In this document: positions 17,905-26,891 of the stretch, in pieces
Layout: each line of letters starts with the position of its first letter
Position numbering within the stretch: the first letter of the stretch is position 1
Assembly (NCBI RefSeq): GCF_040881935.1
Contig: NZ_JBBECH010000068.1
Location: 1-64,000 of the forward strand
DNA length: 64,000 nt
Source of the DNA: Saccharospirillum sp040881935
Lineage (GTDB): Bacteria; Pseudomonadota; Gammaproteobacteria; Pseudomonadales; Natronospirillaceae
Direction of reading: 5' to 3'
The notes under the pieces: model-generated
The model's database searches: none
The model's input: only the letters and a program-made list of their open reading frames with translations
Told to the model about the DNA's origin: nothing
Position numbers and translations under genes: made by a program

Positions 17905-19458
17905 ATGACTGCCCCGACCTCAAACCTCATTATCTTTGACACCACCCTGCGCGATGGCGAACAAAGCCCCGGCGCGTCGATGACGCGCGATGAAAAAGTG
18001 CGCATTGCCCGGGCGCTGGAGAAAATGCGGGTCGATGTGATTGAAGCCGGGTTTGCTGCAGCCTCCAAAGGGGACTTCGAAGCCATTAACGCCATTGCCC
18101 GCACGATTCGTGACAGCACCGTGTGCTCCCTGGCCCGGGCGCTGGACGCCGACATTGAAGCGGCCGCCGGCTCGCTCGAAGGGGCGGAACGGGCCCGCAT
18201 TCATACCTTCATCGCCACCTCCCCGATCCACATGAAGTACAAGCTCAAGATGCAGCCGGATGCGGTGGTCGAACAGGCCGTGAGAGCGGTCACCAAGGCC
18301 CGCCAGTATACCGATGATGTTGAATTTTCCTGTGAAGACGCCGGGCGCAGCGAGCTCGATTTTTTGTGTCGCATCATCGAGCAGGCCATTGCCGCCGGTG
18401 CCACCACCATCAATATTCCCGACACCGTGGGCTATGCCGTGCCCGAGGCCTTTGGCCAGCTGATTCATGATCTGCTGAACCGGGTGCCCAATGCCGATCG
18501 GGCCGTGTTCTCGGTGCATTGCCACAACGACCTGGGCCTGGCCGTGGCCAATTCTCTGGCAGCCGTACTGCAGGGTGCTCGTCAGGTTGAATGCACCATC
18601 AACGGACTGGGCGAGCGTGCCGGTAATGCGGCGCTGGAAGAAATTGTCATGGCAGTGCGCACCCGTCAGGATCTGTTCCCGGTCGATACTAATATTGATG
18701 CCCGCCACATCGTACCGGCCTCCCGGCTGGTGTCATCGGTGACCGGCTTCCCGGTGCAGCCAAACAAGGCGATTGTCGGCGCCAATGCCTTTGCCCATGA
18801 GTCCGGCATCCACCAGGACGGTGTGCTCAAACACCGCGAAACCTACGAGATCATGTCGGCTGAAGACGTCGGCTGGCACGCTAACCGCATGGTGCTTGGC
18901 AAGCATTCCGGCCGCAATGCGTTCAAGACCCGGCTCATAGATTTGGGCTACGGATTCGAGTCGGATATCGAACTGGTCGATGCCTTCACCCGCTTCAAAA
19001 CGCTGGCCGATAAGAAACACGATATTTTCGACGAAGATCTGCATGCGCTGATGTCTCAGGTGGAGCAGGACGGTGCCGTGCCCGACCGGATCCAGTTGAA
19101 GCATCTGGTTAGTCACAGCGTCATGGGTGAATCGCCGCTGGCCACGGTGGTACTGGATATTGAGGGTCAGTCGCATGAAGCCACAGCAGCGGGGGATGGT
19201 CCGGTGGATGCCAGTTTCAAGGCCATCGACAACCTGGTGCATTCCGGCACCCATTTGCAGCTTTATTCAGTCAATGCCATTACCGCCGGTACCGAAGCAC
19301 AGGGCGAGGTCTCGGTGCGGCTGGAAAAAGCCGGACGCATTGTGAACGGGGCCGGCAGTGATACCGACATCGTGGTGGCATCGGCCAAGGCGTATATTAA
19401 GGCGCTGAATCTGATTCTCAGCGCGCCAGCCAAACCTCACCCGCAAATTACCGTATGA
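17905..19458 (+). CDS. leuA: 2-isopropylmalate synthase
   Basis: First committed enzyme of leucine synthesis, condensing 2-oxoisovalerate with acetyl-CoA. 517 residues, the long form with a leucine-sensing C-terminal domain. Seen: the catalytic FDTTLRDGEQSPGASM, the metal-binding SVHCHNDLGLAVANS, NGLGERAGNAALEE, and the C-terminal regulatory region including GEVSVRLEKAGR. No leader peptide or attenuator was seen in the 80 bp before it. It overlaps the holD-like gene by four bases, an unusual operon partner. Confidence 0.96.
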   Translation: MTAPTSNLIIFDTTLRDGEQSPGASMTRDEKVRIARALEKMRVDVIEAGFAAASKGDFEAINAIARTIRDSTVCSLARALDADIEAAAGSLEGAERARIHTFIATSPIHMKYKLKMQPDAVVEQAVRAVTKARQYTDDVEFSCEDAGRSELDFLCRIIEQAIAAGATTINIPDTVGYAVPEAFGQLIHDLLNRVPNADRAVFSVHCHNDLGLAVANSLAAVLQGARQVECTINGLGERAGNAALEEIVMAVRTRQDLFPVDTNIDARHIVPASRLVSSVTGFPVQPNKAIVGANAFAHESGIHQDGVLKHRETYEIMSAEDVGWHANRMVLGKHSGRNAFKTRLIDLGYGFESDIELVDAFTRFKTLADKKHDIFDEDLHALMSQVEQDGAVPDRIQLKHLVSHSVMGESPLATVVLDIEGQSHEATAAGDGPVDASFKAIDNLVHSGTHLQLYSVNAITAGTEAQGEVSVRLEKAGRIVNGAGSDTDIVVASAKAYIKALNLILSAPAKPHPQITV

Positions 19459-20240
19459 CAAAGTTTACCCCCTTAACCGAACCCAATCGTCGCCATTACC
19501 TGGAGGCGATGGGTATCGACAGCTGGTACCCCCGGGTGCGGTTACCGGCGGCTCCACCGCCGCTAGTCTTTGATCTGGACGATACTGATTACGCGGCATC
19601 GCCCACGGTTGAGACTGATACGGCCAGAGCGCCTGTGAGCCCGGAGCCAGCTTCCGCGCGAACCGCAGCACCCGGTCAACCGAATGACGCACCGGTCGGG
19701 CAGAAACCGGAGGCTGCAGGAGCACCCGGCGAGCCAGCAGCCGAGTCTGTAGGGCCCCAGGTGGTGCGCAGTAAAGCAGCTCCGGTGCCCCGTTTTGCGT
19801 TGTCGTTGAGCGTGGTAGGGGAGTTTTTAATTGCCGATTCCCTGGCCCGGGGCCTGAGTCAGCCGACAGAGACGGGCCAGCAACTCTTGCTGAATATACT
19901 GGCAACACTGGGCGTTAGCGCAGCCGATGTGCGTACCCACCACGTAGTACAATGGCCCTTGTTTACCAACCGCAAAGTGGACCAGGGGCTTGATCAGGCC
20001 CGGCTCTATGTGGACGAAAAACTCGACCAGTTTATCCGTCAGTTTCAACCGACGACAATGCTGTCTTTTGGCGCTGTGATGCCGCGACTTCAAGGCTGGC
20101 AACAGCCAAATGGCGATTACGGCGACCTGCCGTGGGTTGGGTTGCCCTCCCTCTATCAAATGTTGAATGAGCCGATGAAAAAAGCCATTTGCTGGCATCG
20201 GCTGAAGCCCCTGATCCAGCCCGCCGACCGAAATGCATGA
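19455..20240 (+). CDS. holD: DNA polymerase III psi subunit-like protein (HolD)
   Basis: 261 residues. The N-terminus NRRHYLEAMGIDSWYPRVRL matches the RRxxLxxxGIxxWxxR pattern of the E. coli psi subunit, and LLLNILATLGVSAADV matches its LxxxVLxALxVSPDQV helix. The gene lies directly before rimI, as holD does in E. coli. A Pro/Ala/Glu-rich stretch (about residues 45-110) separates the N-terminal peptide from the folded part, which explains the length (E. coli psi has 137 residues). From memory, Pseudomonas psi is similarly long. Psi would link the clamp loader to chi and SSB. Identification is by motif and context only. Confidence 0.65.
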   Translation: MTKFTPLTEPNRRHYLEAMGIDSWYPRVRLPAAPPPLVFDLDDTDYAASPTVETDTARAPVSPEPASARTAAPGQPNDAPVGQKPEAAGAPGEPAAESVGPQVVRSKAAPVPRFALSLSVVGEFLIADSLARGLSQPTETGQQLLLNILATLGVSAADVRTHHVVQWPLFTNRKVDQGLDQARLYVDEKLDQFIRQFQPTTMLSFGAVMPRLQGWQQPNGDYGDLPWVGLPSLYQMLNEPMKKAICWHRLKPLIQPADRNA

Positions 20241-20710
20241 TGCACCTGACCCCGGCTGACTCCCGGATGCTCGATCGGGTGCGGCGCATCGATTTAAGCG
20301 CCGGGCTCCACCCCTGGCCTGAGACGGCTCTGGTGCGTGCCCTGCAGGCCGGGGAGCTGCAATTGGCAACGGTCGGAAACGAAACGCTTGGTTTTCTGGT
20401 CAGTCAGGCTGTGCTGGATGAAACGACGCTGATGCATCTGGCCGTTGCGGGTGAACACCAGCGCCAGGGGTGGGGTTGGCAAATGATGCAGGGCTGGGTG
20501 GAGCAACAACGCAGGGCCGGGCAACAACGACTGTTGCTGGAAGTGCGTACTACCAATCAGGCGGCTATTTCCCTGTATCGGTCTCTGGGTTTTGACACGG
20601 TTGGCCAACGTCGTGGTTACTATGTCTCGCCTGACGACGTTGAAGACGCGCTGGTAATGGCCTTGACCCTAAGTCCGACAGGCAGCGACCCGAACGGTGT
20701 CGGTGCCTGA
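20237..20710 (+). CDS. rimI: ribosomal-protein-alanine N-acetyltransferase RimI-like (GNAT)
   Basis: GNAT-fold acetyltransferase of 157 residues that in E. coli acetylates the N-terminus of ribosomal protein S18. Seen: the acetyl-CoA motif AGEHQRQGWGWQMMQGWVEQ, the LEVRTTNQAAISLYRSLGF segment, and GYYVSPDDVEDALVMAL, typical of RimI. The ATG at 20237 overlaps the holD-like stop (ATGA). The pyrophosphate loop reads QRQGWG instead of the more usual QGRGIG, a moderate variation. Confidence 0.85.
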   Translation: MMHLTPADSRMLDRVRRIDLSAGLHPWPETALVRALQAGELQLATVGNETLGFLVSQAVLDETTLMHLAVAGEHQRQGWGWQMMQGWVEQQRRAGQQRLLLEVRTTNQAAISLYRSLGFDTVGQRRGYYVSPDDVEDALVMALTLSPTGSDPNGVGA

Positions 20711-20746
20711 ATCACGGGTGCCGATTCTTCCGGTTTTGCAGACGGT

Positions 20747-22264
20747 TCATCGAACCGGTGTATTCGCCGCCTGGGTAAGCAGTACATTCAGTTCCTGAAT
20801 GGGCATGGGTTTGGCGTAGTAATATCCCTGCATGATGTTACAGCCATGTGCCCGCAAAAAATCGGACTGTTCCCGGGTTTCCACTCCCTCTGCCACAACG
20901 TTCAGCGACAGTGTTTTCGCCATCGCCAGAATAGCCTGGGTGATGACGGCATCGTTCTGGTCACCCGGCAGATCCATGATAAAACTCCGGTCAATTTTCA
21001 GCTCTTTCAACGGCAATAGTTTCAACCGGGACAGCGATGAATAGCCGGTGCCGAAGTCGTCGATGGAAAAATCCACACCGCGTTGACGCCAGCTCTGCAT
21101 GGCACTGAGGGTGCGATCCAGGTTTTCCATGGTGGCGGTTTCGGTGATTTCGAACATCACCTTGGGCAAGGTGTTCGAGCGTTGGTCAATCAGGTGGCGT
21201 AACAGGGTCATGGTGTTGGTATCGAGTAACGTCAGGTGCGACAGATTGATGGACAGAGACGGCAAGGCGTCCCGGCCCAACCCGGCCTGTTTGAGTTCGG
21301 CCAATGCTTTTTCAACCACACATTTCGTTACCCGGTGGATCATGCCCTCGCGTTCTGCCAGAGCAATAAACTGATCGGGCGGTACCCAGCCACGGTCGGG
21401 ATGGTGCCAGCGTACCAGCACTTCCGCACCCACCCACTGCGTCGTTGATACCGACCATTGCGGTTGATAGACCAGCGTAAACGCCTCTCGCTCCACCGCA
21501 TCCCGCAAATCTTTTGCCAGGGACAAGCGTTCCAGCAAAGTGCGTTTCAGTTCTTCATGGTAAAACGAATGCCGGTCCCGGCCCTGATGTTTCGCCCGCG
21601 ACAGTGCCATATCGGCCTGACGCATCATGTCCCTGTCAGTGCGGGCGTCTTTGGGGAACTCGCAGGAACCAGCGCTGAGGGTCTGGCTGAGCATCAGGTC
21701 GTTGTTGTGGCTGCGCATCACCCGGTTTTGTAACCAGTCGAGGCGCTCCCGGGTCTCTTGAATGCTGAGCCCGGAGGGCGACAGCAGGCCGAATTCGTCG
21801 CCCCCGATGTGGGCGATATACCAGTCTTTATTCAGCAGACGTCGCAGTTGCCGGCCGACCAGGATCAGCAGTTCGTCGCCCCGGCTATGGCCTTGCTCAT
21901 CATTGAGATCGGTGAAGTGGTCGATGTCCATCAACGTGACGGTGAACCGTTGGTCGCGAGCCAGTCCGGTTTTGCAGCGTAGCGTTAGCTCTCGGGTAAA
22001 GGCCAGGCGGTTGGGCAGGCCAGTCAGGCTGTCTTCCAGCACAGCAACCTCAATGCGATGCAGGGTGCGGTGCATCAGCGCATACAGCAACAATGCCGTT
22101 GCCAGCACGAATAGGGCACCCTTCAGGGTCTGCGTCCGGTTAAGCAATTGCGAATCACTGAACAGTGCTTCGGCGGCCCGGTCGGAAAAGGCAATCCAGA
22201 GTAAGGCGATGACCAGGTAGGTCAGAGCGATGCGCCCGGCGGGTCGGGTAAAGCGATGTCGCAT
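20747..22264 (-). CDS. membrane GGDEF-EAL cyclic-di-GMP protein
   Basis: 505 residues. Two hydrophobic helices near the N-terminus (IALTYLVIALLWIAF and ALFVLATALLLYALM) bracket a very short periplasmic loop, followed by GGDEF and EAL domains. The synthase signature IGGDEFGLL is intact, with DSLTGLPNRLAF ahead. The hydrolase motif reads EVLVRW (EVL for EAL, common in active enzymes), and DDFGTGYSSLSRLK is conserved. It could make or break c-di-GMP; both sites look usable. It is last in the direction of the lysA-dapF-DUF484 group, but 178 bp separate it, so separate transcription is likely. Confidence 0.92.
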   Translation of the reverse strand: MRHRFTRPAGRIALTYLVIALLWIAFSDRAAEALFSDSQLLNRTQTLKGALFVLATALLLYALMHRTLHRIEVAVLEDSLTGLPNRLAFTRELTLRCKTGLARDQRFTVTLMDIDHFTDLNDEQGHSRGDELLILVGRQLRRLLNKDWYIAHIGGDEFGLLSPSGLSIQETRERLDWLQNRVMRSHNNDLMLSQTLSAGSCEFPKDARTDRDMMRQADMALSRAKHQGRDRHSFYHEELKRTLLERLSLAKDLRDAVEREAFTLVYQPQWSVSTTQWVGAEVLVRWHHPDRGWVPPDQFIALAEREGMIHRVTKCVVEKALAELKQAGLGRDALPSLSINLSHLTLLDTNTMTLLRHLIDQRSNTLPKVMFEITETATMENLDRTLSAMQSWRQRGVDFSIDDFGTGYSSLSRLKLLPLKELKIDRSFIMDLPGDQNDAVITQAILAMAKTLSLNVVAEGVETREQSDFLRAHGCNIMQGYYYAKPMPIQELNVLLTQAANTPVR

Positions 22265-22442
22265 GAAGCCAGAAATCCTTACACAAGAGCCGACGTTAGA
22301 CAGCCCTCAGGCTGTCACAACCGAACCGCTGAAACCAAGCATTTACAGAGTGTAGCGGATGGTTCGGCTGTCGTCTTGCTAACTCAAGATTCGGAGTTCG
22401 CTGAGGCAGCAAGCACCGGCTGCCGGGGGGTGTTCCTGTGGG

Positions 22443-23117
22443 CTAGTCCGCGCGTTCCATCTGCAGGCTGGTGACCTGGGCCAGATGGGTCAGGAAGAGG
22501 GTTTCGGTACCGCTGCGGAAATGGTCTGCGCTGCTGTGGCCAAGCGCCAGTACGCCGATTATCTCCCCACCCCGGGTCAGGGGCGCCAGGGCAATGGAGC
22601 CCACTTCGGTTCCGGCAAACAGCAGTTGCGTCAGAGACGGCTCCAGCGCACCGCACACGGCTTTGCCCTGGTCGACCACGGCGGGAAAGGCCTCGGCTAT
22701 TTGTGCTTTGGAGGTTTGCAGCCAGCCGTCGCCGTCGCCTGGTGTGCGATCAAACAGAATGACGGTGGTCTCATGCACGTCAAAGTCTCGCTGCAGGCCT
22801 CGTTGCAGGCGTTCCAGTAAGGCATTCAACTCGGTTTCGGGCAGCAACTCCAGTATCAGTCGCTGCAGTTTCAGAAACAGGCGATCATTGCGTTGGGCTA
22901 CCTGAATAAACTGATTCAAACGGTCGATCAGTTGTAGGTTTTCCTGACGTAATATCTGGTTTTGGCGTTCGATCAGTGAGATGGCATCGCCGCTGTCGTG
23001 ACGCAGATGCAACTTTTTCAGAAGATTGGGGTGATCTTCAAAAAAGTGGGGGTGGCGGCGCAGGTAGGTTACGATTGCCTCCAGATCCAGCGTGTCGGTA
23101 TTCACCGATTCAATCAC
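22443..23117 (-). CDS. DUF484 family protein
   Basis: 224 residues. The N-terminal segment VTYLRRHPHFFEDHPNLL is diagnostic of the DUF484 family, followed by a coiled coil (SLIERQNQILRQENLQLIDR) and a GAF-like C-terminal domain (IIGVLALGHSSADHFRSGTE). The start is GTG at 23117, overlapping the dapF stop by four bases. In other gammaproteobacteria this gene sits between dapF and xerC; here xerC is missing and a GGDEF-EAL gene follows. Function unknown. Confidence 0.9.
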   Translation of the reverse strand: MIESVNTDTLDLEAIVTYLRRHPHFFEDHPNLLKKLHLRHDSGDAISLIERQNQILRQENLQLIDRLNQFIQVAQRNDRLFLKLQRLILELLPETELNALLERLQRGLQRDFDVHETTVILFDRTPGDGDGWLQTSKAQIAEAFPAVVDQGKAVCGALEPSLTQLLFAGTEVGSIALAPLTRGGEIIGVLALGHSSADHFRSGTETLFLTHLAQVTSLQMERAD

Positions 23118-23941
23118 CCGATCACTCCTTCGTATACGGTTTCAACCGGCCCGGTCATCAGCACATTGCCTTCACCGGACCATTCAATCAAGAGCGTACC
23201 ACCGGGCACGGTGATGCGTACATGGTCTTTAAACCATTGATTGATCACTCCGGCTACCATGGCGGCGCAGGCGCCGGTACCACACGCCAGCGTTTCGCCA
23301 ACGCCACGTTCAAATACCCGCAACCGGGCGTTGTGCAAGTCGATCACCTGCAGAAAGCCGACGTTCACCCGTTGTGGAAAGCGCGGATGGCTTTCCAGTT
23401 CCGGCCCCAGCGTTTCGATCGGCGCGGTGTCTACGTTGTCGACCCGAATGACGCAATGCGGGTTACCCATGTTGACCGCTGCCAGGCTGATCCCGGTGCC
23501 ATCGGCCAGAGTAACCGTGTATTGATTGGCCCGGCTGTCGGCCTCAAACGGGATACGGTCGGGGGTCAGGCGGGGCCGGCCCATGTCGACCGTCACCTGG
23601 CCATCAGGGTGTAAAATCAGTTCGAGGTCGCCACCGGCGGTTTCAACACGGATGAGATCGGCGTGAATTAGCTGGTGATCGACGACAAAACGCGCGAAAC
23701 ACCGGGCACCGTTGCCACAGTTTTCCACTTCACTGCCATCGGCATTGAAAATACGGTAGCGAAAATCACGATCCGGTCGGGTAGGAGGTTCGACCAGCAG
23801 CAGTTGATCAAAGCCAATGCCCGTGTTCCGGTCGGCCCACCGTTCGACGTCCGCTGCGTTGAATTCAACGGACTGGGTGACACCGTCTATGACCATAAAG
23901 TCATTGCCGAGACCGTGCATTTTGGTGAATTTCAGCCGCAT
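23114..23941 (-). CDS. dapF: diaminopimelate epimerase
   Basis: Converts LL- to meso-diaminopimelate for lysine and peptidoglycan synthesis. 275 residues. Seen: the N-terminal KMHGLGNDFMVID, the first catalytic cysteine in ENCGNGARCFARF, and the second in ETLACGTGACAAMVAG. It lies 6 bp after lysA and overlaps the DUF484 gene, forming the usual lptM-lysA-dapF-DUF484 order. Confidence 0.97.
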   Translation of the reverse strand: MRLKFTKMHGLGNDFMVIDGVTQSVEFNAADVERWADRNTGIGFDQLLLVEPPTRPDRDFRYRIFNADGSEVENCGNGARCFARFVVDHQLIHADLIRVETAGGDLELILHPDGQVTVDMGRPRLTPDRIPFEADSRANQYTVTLADGTGISLAAVNMGNPHCVIRVDNVDTAPIETLGPELESHPRFPQRVNVGFLQVIDLHNARLRVFERGVGETLACGTGACAAMVAGVINQWFKDHVRITVPGGTLLIEWSGEGNVLMTGPVETVYEGVIG

Positions 23942-23947
23942 ATAACC

Positions 23948-25228
23948 TCAGCTTAACCGCGATTCGAGTTGCAATTGATCTTGTAGTGTTTCGCGTTTGC
24001 GCACCAGCTGCGCCTTGCTGCCCTGCACCATGATTTCGGCAGCCCGGTTGCGGGTGTTGTAGTTTGAGGCCATCACCATACCGTAAGCACCCGCCGACAT
24101 AACCGACAGCACATCGCCCGGCGCCAGTGTCATACGCCGGTCTTTGGCCAGAAAATCGCCAGTTTCGCAAATGGGCCCAACCAGGTCCCAGCGTGCGTCC
24201 GTCCCCTGGCGGGATTCAACGACTGGCTTAACATCCATCCAGGCCTGATATAGCGCCGGGCGAATCTGATCGTTCATGCCAGCATCGAGAATGGCAAAGG
24301 CATGATCACCGTTGTATTTCAGATATTCAACCCGTGTCAGTAACACACCAGCATTGGCGACAATGCTGCGACCGGGCTCCAGTATCAGCGACAGCGACCG
24401 GTCGGCCAGCGTCTCGACAATAGAGCGCACATGAGCGGCAACATCCGGTTCAACGTCATCGGTTTGATATTTCACGCCCAGTCCGCCACCCAGGTCCAGA
24501 TGCTTTACCTGAATGCCAAGCGTGGCCAATTCATCAATTAGCCCCAACAAACGGTTCAGTGCATCGGCGAATGGCGCGGTATTCAGAATCTGCGAGCCGA
24601 TGTGGCAGTCGACTCCGACGACTTCGATGTTGGGTAACTGTTGCGCATGCTGGTACACCGGTATCGCCTGATCGATGGCGACACCAAACTTGTTCTGTTT
24701 TAACCCCGTGGAAATGTAGGGGTGGGTCTGGGCATCGACATCCGGGTTCACCCGCAGTGATATCCGGGCTGCTTTGTTCATTTCGCCCGCAACCTGGTTC
24801 AGCCGTTCCAGTTCTGCTTCGGATTCAATGTTGAAGCAATGTATGCCTACTTCCAGCGCTCGGCGCATTTCGTGACTCTGCTTGGCAACACCGGAAAAGA
24901 CGACTTTGGCCGGGTCTCCGCCCGCGGCCAGAACCCGTTCCAGTTCACCAATACTGACAATATCGAAACCGGCGCCACAGCGGGCCAATGCATCGAGCAC
25001 AGCCAGGTTGGAATTGGCTTTCACCGCATAACAAATCAGCCCGGGGTGATCGCCTAAACCGTCCAAGTATTGCTTGAACTGGGATTCAATGGCGGTACGG
25101 GAGTAGACATACAACGGCGTTCCATGTTGCTCGGCCAGCTGCAGGAGTGGCACGTCCTCGACGGTCAGTTGACCCTGCTGATAGGTGAAAGCGGAACTGG
25201 GTACGGTCGGTGAGGCTGGCTGAGTCAT
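23948..25228 (-). CDS. lysA: diaminopimelate decarboxylase
   Basis: PLP enzyme of the last step of lysine synthesis, meso-diaminopimelate to lysine. 426 residues. Seen: the PLP lysine in LICYAVKANSNLAVL, the glycine-rich HLDLGGGLGVKY, LEPGRSIVANAG, and the active-site cysteine in VGPICETGDFLAKDR. Start at ATG 25228, 9 bp after the stop of the LptM-like gene; probably cotranscribed with it. Confidence 0.97.
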   Translation of the reverse strand: MTQPASPTVPSSAFTYQQGQLTVEDVPLLQLAEQHGTPLYVYSRTAIESQFKQYLDGLGDHPGLICYAVKANSNLAVLDALARCGAGFDIVSIGELERVLAAGGDPAKVVFSGVAKQSHEMRRALEVGIHCFNIESEAELERLNQVAGEMNKAARISLRVNPDVDAQTHPYISTGLKQNKFGVAIDQAIPVYQHAQQLPNIEVVGVDCHIGSQILNTAPFADALNRLLGLIDELATLGIQVKHLDLGGGLGVKYQTDDVEPDVAAHVRSIVETLADRSLSLILEPGRSIVANAGVLLTRVEYLKYNGDHAFAILDAGMNDQIRPALYQAWMDVKPVVESRQGTDARWDLVGPICETGDFLAKDRRMTLAPGDVLSVMSAGAYGMVMASNYNTRNRAAEIMVQGSKAQLVRKRETLQDQLQLESRLS

Positions 25229-25237
25229 AGTAGCGGG

Positions 25238-25375
25238 TCAGTATCCATTGTCGGTAGTCAGTGCGGCCCGGGCATCGTCGGCTGGGAGGTACAGGTCACC
25301 CTTTTGCCCGCAGGCGGCAATCAGCACCGTGGTGCTGAACATGAGAATGAGCAGTAGGTGTGTCCGGTGCATCAT
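25238..25375 (-). CDS. lptM: LptM (YifL)-like small lipoprotein
   Basis: A 45-residue lipoprotein. After MMHRTHLLLILMFSTTVLI comes a lipobox LIAAC, then GQKGDLYLP, the conserved mature N-terminus of this family (CGxKGxLYLP). LptM helps the LptDE outer-membrane complex mature. It sits directly before lysA, its usual place. The mature part after the motif is short and acidic. The ATG at 25375 or 25372 may be used. Confidence 0.85.
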   Translation of the reverse strand: MMHRTHLLLILMFSTTVLIAACGQKGDLYLPADDARAALTTDNGY

Positions 25376-25442
25376 GCGGGTAACTGGCGTAGTGGCTGTA
25401 AAGCAGGAGTATACGCGAGCGTTCGGGCCGCGCCCACCCTGA

Positions 25443-25522
25443 GAGCCTGTCGGACATAGGGCATCGGATTTAGGTGGATCGTCCCGCTACCACAGCCGAT
25501 TCATCCTCAGTCCGACAGGCTC
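25443..25522. repeat. 80-bp element with 13-bp terminal inverted repeats
   Basis: GAGCCTGTCGGAC at 25443-25455 and its exact reverse complement at 25510-25522 enclose 54 bp with no gene. It looks like a miniature inverted-repeat element or an insertion-sequence remnant between lptM and the PagL-like gene. No target duplication is obvious. Confidence 0.6.
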
Positions 25523-25646
25523 CTAACGATGCGGATGGGAATTCGGGTTTGAGCGGCCTCATGGACGCCCGGTTCAGGGCAATCCCTTCCAGGCCCCTGC
25601 CAGGGTATACTGCGCGGCACTGATAGGTTAAGGAGCACAATGAGCG

Positions 25647-26249
25647 ATGGTTAAGGCAAGACGAACGCGACCGAACCAACCAATCCGCTGTCTGGGCGCC
25701 ATGCTGACGATGCTGGCATCGGGCACTGTGCTGGCTGAAGAGCTGAAACTGTACAATCTTGCGGTTGGGGCTTCGGTGGGCTCTGCCCTGGTGGTGAACC
25801 TGGTGAACGCCAGCCAGGCAGGGCTGGATCTGGGTTGGGATGACGGCAAGGAGCGCGCCCGGCTGTTGCTGAACTGGGCACTGCCGGTAGAGCGCACCTA
25901 TGGTCCGTTGCAGGTAACGACCGGGCTGGAGCTGGCGCTCGGCTCGAGTACCTACGCCGACCAAGAGCAGCCGATGGCCAATCTGACACCCCTGTTCGAC
26001 TGGACGCTGCCAGCCGGGCCCGGGCATGCGGTGCTTGAAACCGGGCTGGGTGCTGCCTACCTAAGTTCAACGTCATTGGGGCCCGACCAATACAGTACGT
26101 ACTGGCATTTCAGTCAGATATTGGGGGTAGGGTATGTCTATCGAAACTGGCAACTGGGCTGGCGTTATCAGCACATTTCAAACGGGAGTATTGAAAAGCC
26201 TAATAATGGTCAGAACTTTCACGGCCTGGTGTTGAAATACCATTATTGA
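25647..26249 (+). CDS. PagL-like lipid A 3-O-deacylase (acyloxyacyl hydrolase family)
   Basis: 200 residues with a signal peptide (LGAMLTMLASGTVLAEE) and alternating beta-barrel strands, so an outer-membrane protein. The C-terminal RYQHISNGSIEKPNNGQNFH matches the PagL active-site region, with the catalytic His and Ser of HxSN, ending in the aromatic YHY typical of barrel proteins. PagL removes an acyl chain from lipid A. The acidic third residue of the Pseudomonas triad would fall at the Gln-Asn pair, so catalysis is uncertain. The start is ATG 25647, with AAGGAG 12 bp upstream; a TATACT box lies at 25605. Confidence 0.75.
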   Translation: MVKARRTRPNQPIRCLGAMLTMLASGTVLAEELKLYNLAVGASVGSALVVNLVNASQAGLDLGWDDGKERARLLLNWALPVERTYGPLQVTTGLELALGSSTYADQEQPMANLTPLFDWTLPAGPGHAVLETGLGAAYLSSTSLGPDQYSTYWHFSQILGVGYVYRNWQLGWRYQHISNGSIEKPNNGQNFHGLVLKYHY

Positions 26250-26261
26250 GGCCGGGGGCCA

Positions 26262-26891
26262 CTAGTTCGAGGCGCTGGAATCTTGCCAGGAGCGGCCATT
26301 CAGACGTTCGTAGATGATTTTCATGCGTTCGCGGTCGGCGGTGAAGTCCTCGCGGGCTTCTGTCTTGCGCGCCTCTACTTCGTCGATTTCGGCCTGGTAT
26401 TCAGCGATTTCAGCCTCGATCTCAGCCATTTGCGTCAGCAGTTCGGCATCAACCGCCTGGCCTGCCCGCTCCTGATTGGCGGCTTGGGATTGCAGGGTAT
26501 TGAACTCGGAACGCAAGGTATCGATGCGATTGTTCTTCAGTCGAATCTCCATATCCAGGCGGCTTAACCAGATGCCCATGGCCCGCTCAACATCACCCGG
26601 GCTGCGATACAGCTTAACCAGTTCCGCATCGCGCACCCGTTCCTCTTGCACCCGTTGCTCTTCAGCCCGGCGATTGCGTATTGCTTCTTCGCTCAGTTGC
26701 GGCGCGACTTCCTGCAGTACAACGCCTTTGTCGTCAATAATTTCATAGCCATTTTTGACAAAATCAGGAGGGATGATGCTGTTAATTACGACCTGACCGT
26801 CGGCATCTTTGTAACGAAAGAACTGGCGTGCCTCGGCAACCAGCGGGATCAGGCTCAGCGTCAGCAACAGGGCGATCAGTCGATTGGACAT
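26262..26891 (-). CDS. DUF4124 domain protein with coiled coil
   Basis: 209 residues with a signal peptide (LIALLLTLSLIPLVAEA), then a DUF4124 domain (FFRYKDADGQVVINSIIPPD) and a long charged coiled coil (about residues 95-195, many Glu/Arg/Gln). Probably periplasmic. Function unknown; such proteins are common in gammaproteobacteria. It lies downstream of pyrE with a 180-bp gap that shows no gene. Confidence 0.75.
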   Translation of the reverse strand: MSNRLIALLLTLSLIPLVAEARQFFRYKDADGQVVINSIIPPDFVKNGYEIIDDKGVVLQEVAPQLSEEAIRNRRAEEQRVQEERVRDAELVKLYRSPGDVERAMGIWLSRLDMEIRLKNNRIDTLRSEFNTLQSQAANQERAGQAVDAELLTQMAEIEAEIAEYQAEIDEVEARKTEAREDFTADRERMKIIYERLNGRSWQDSSASN

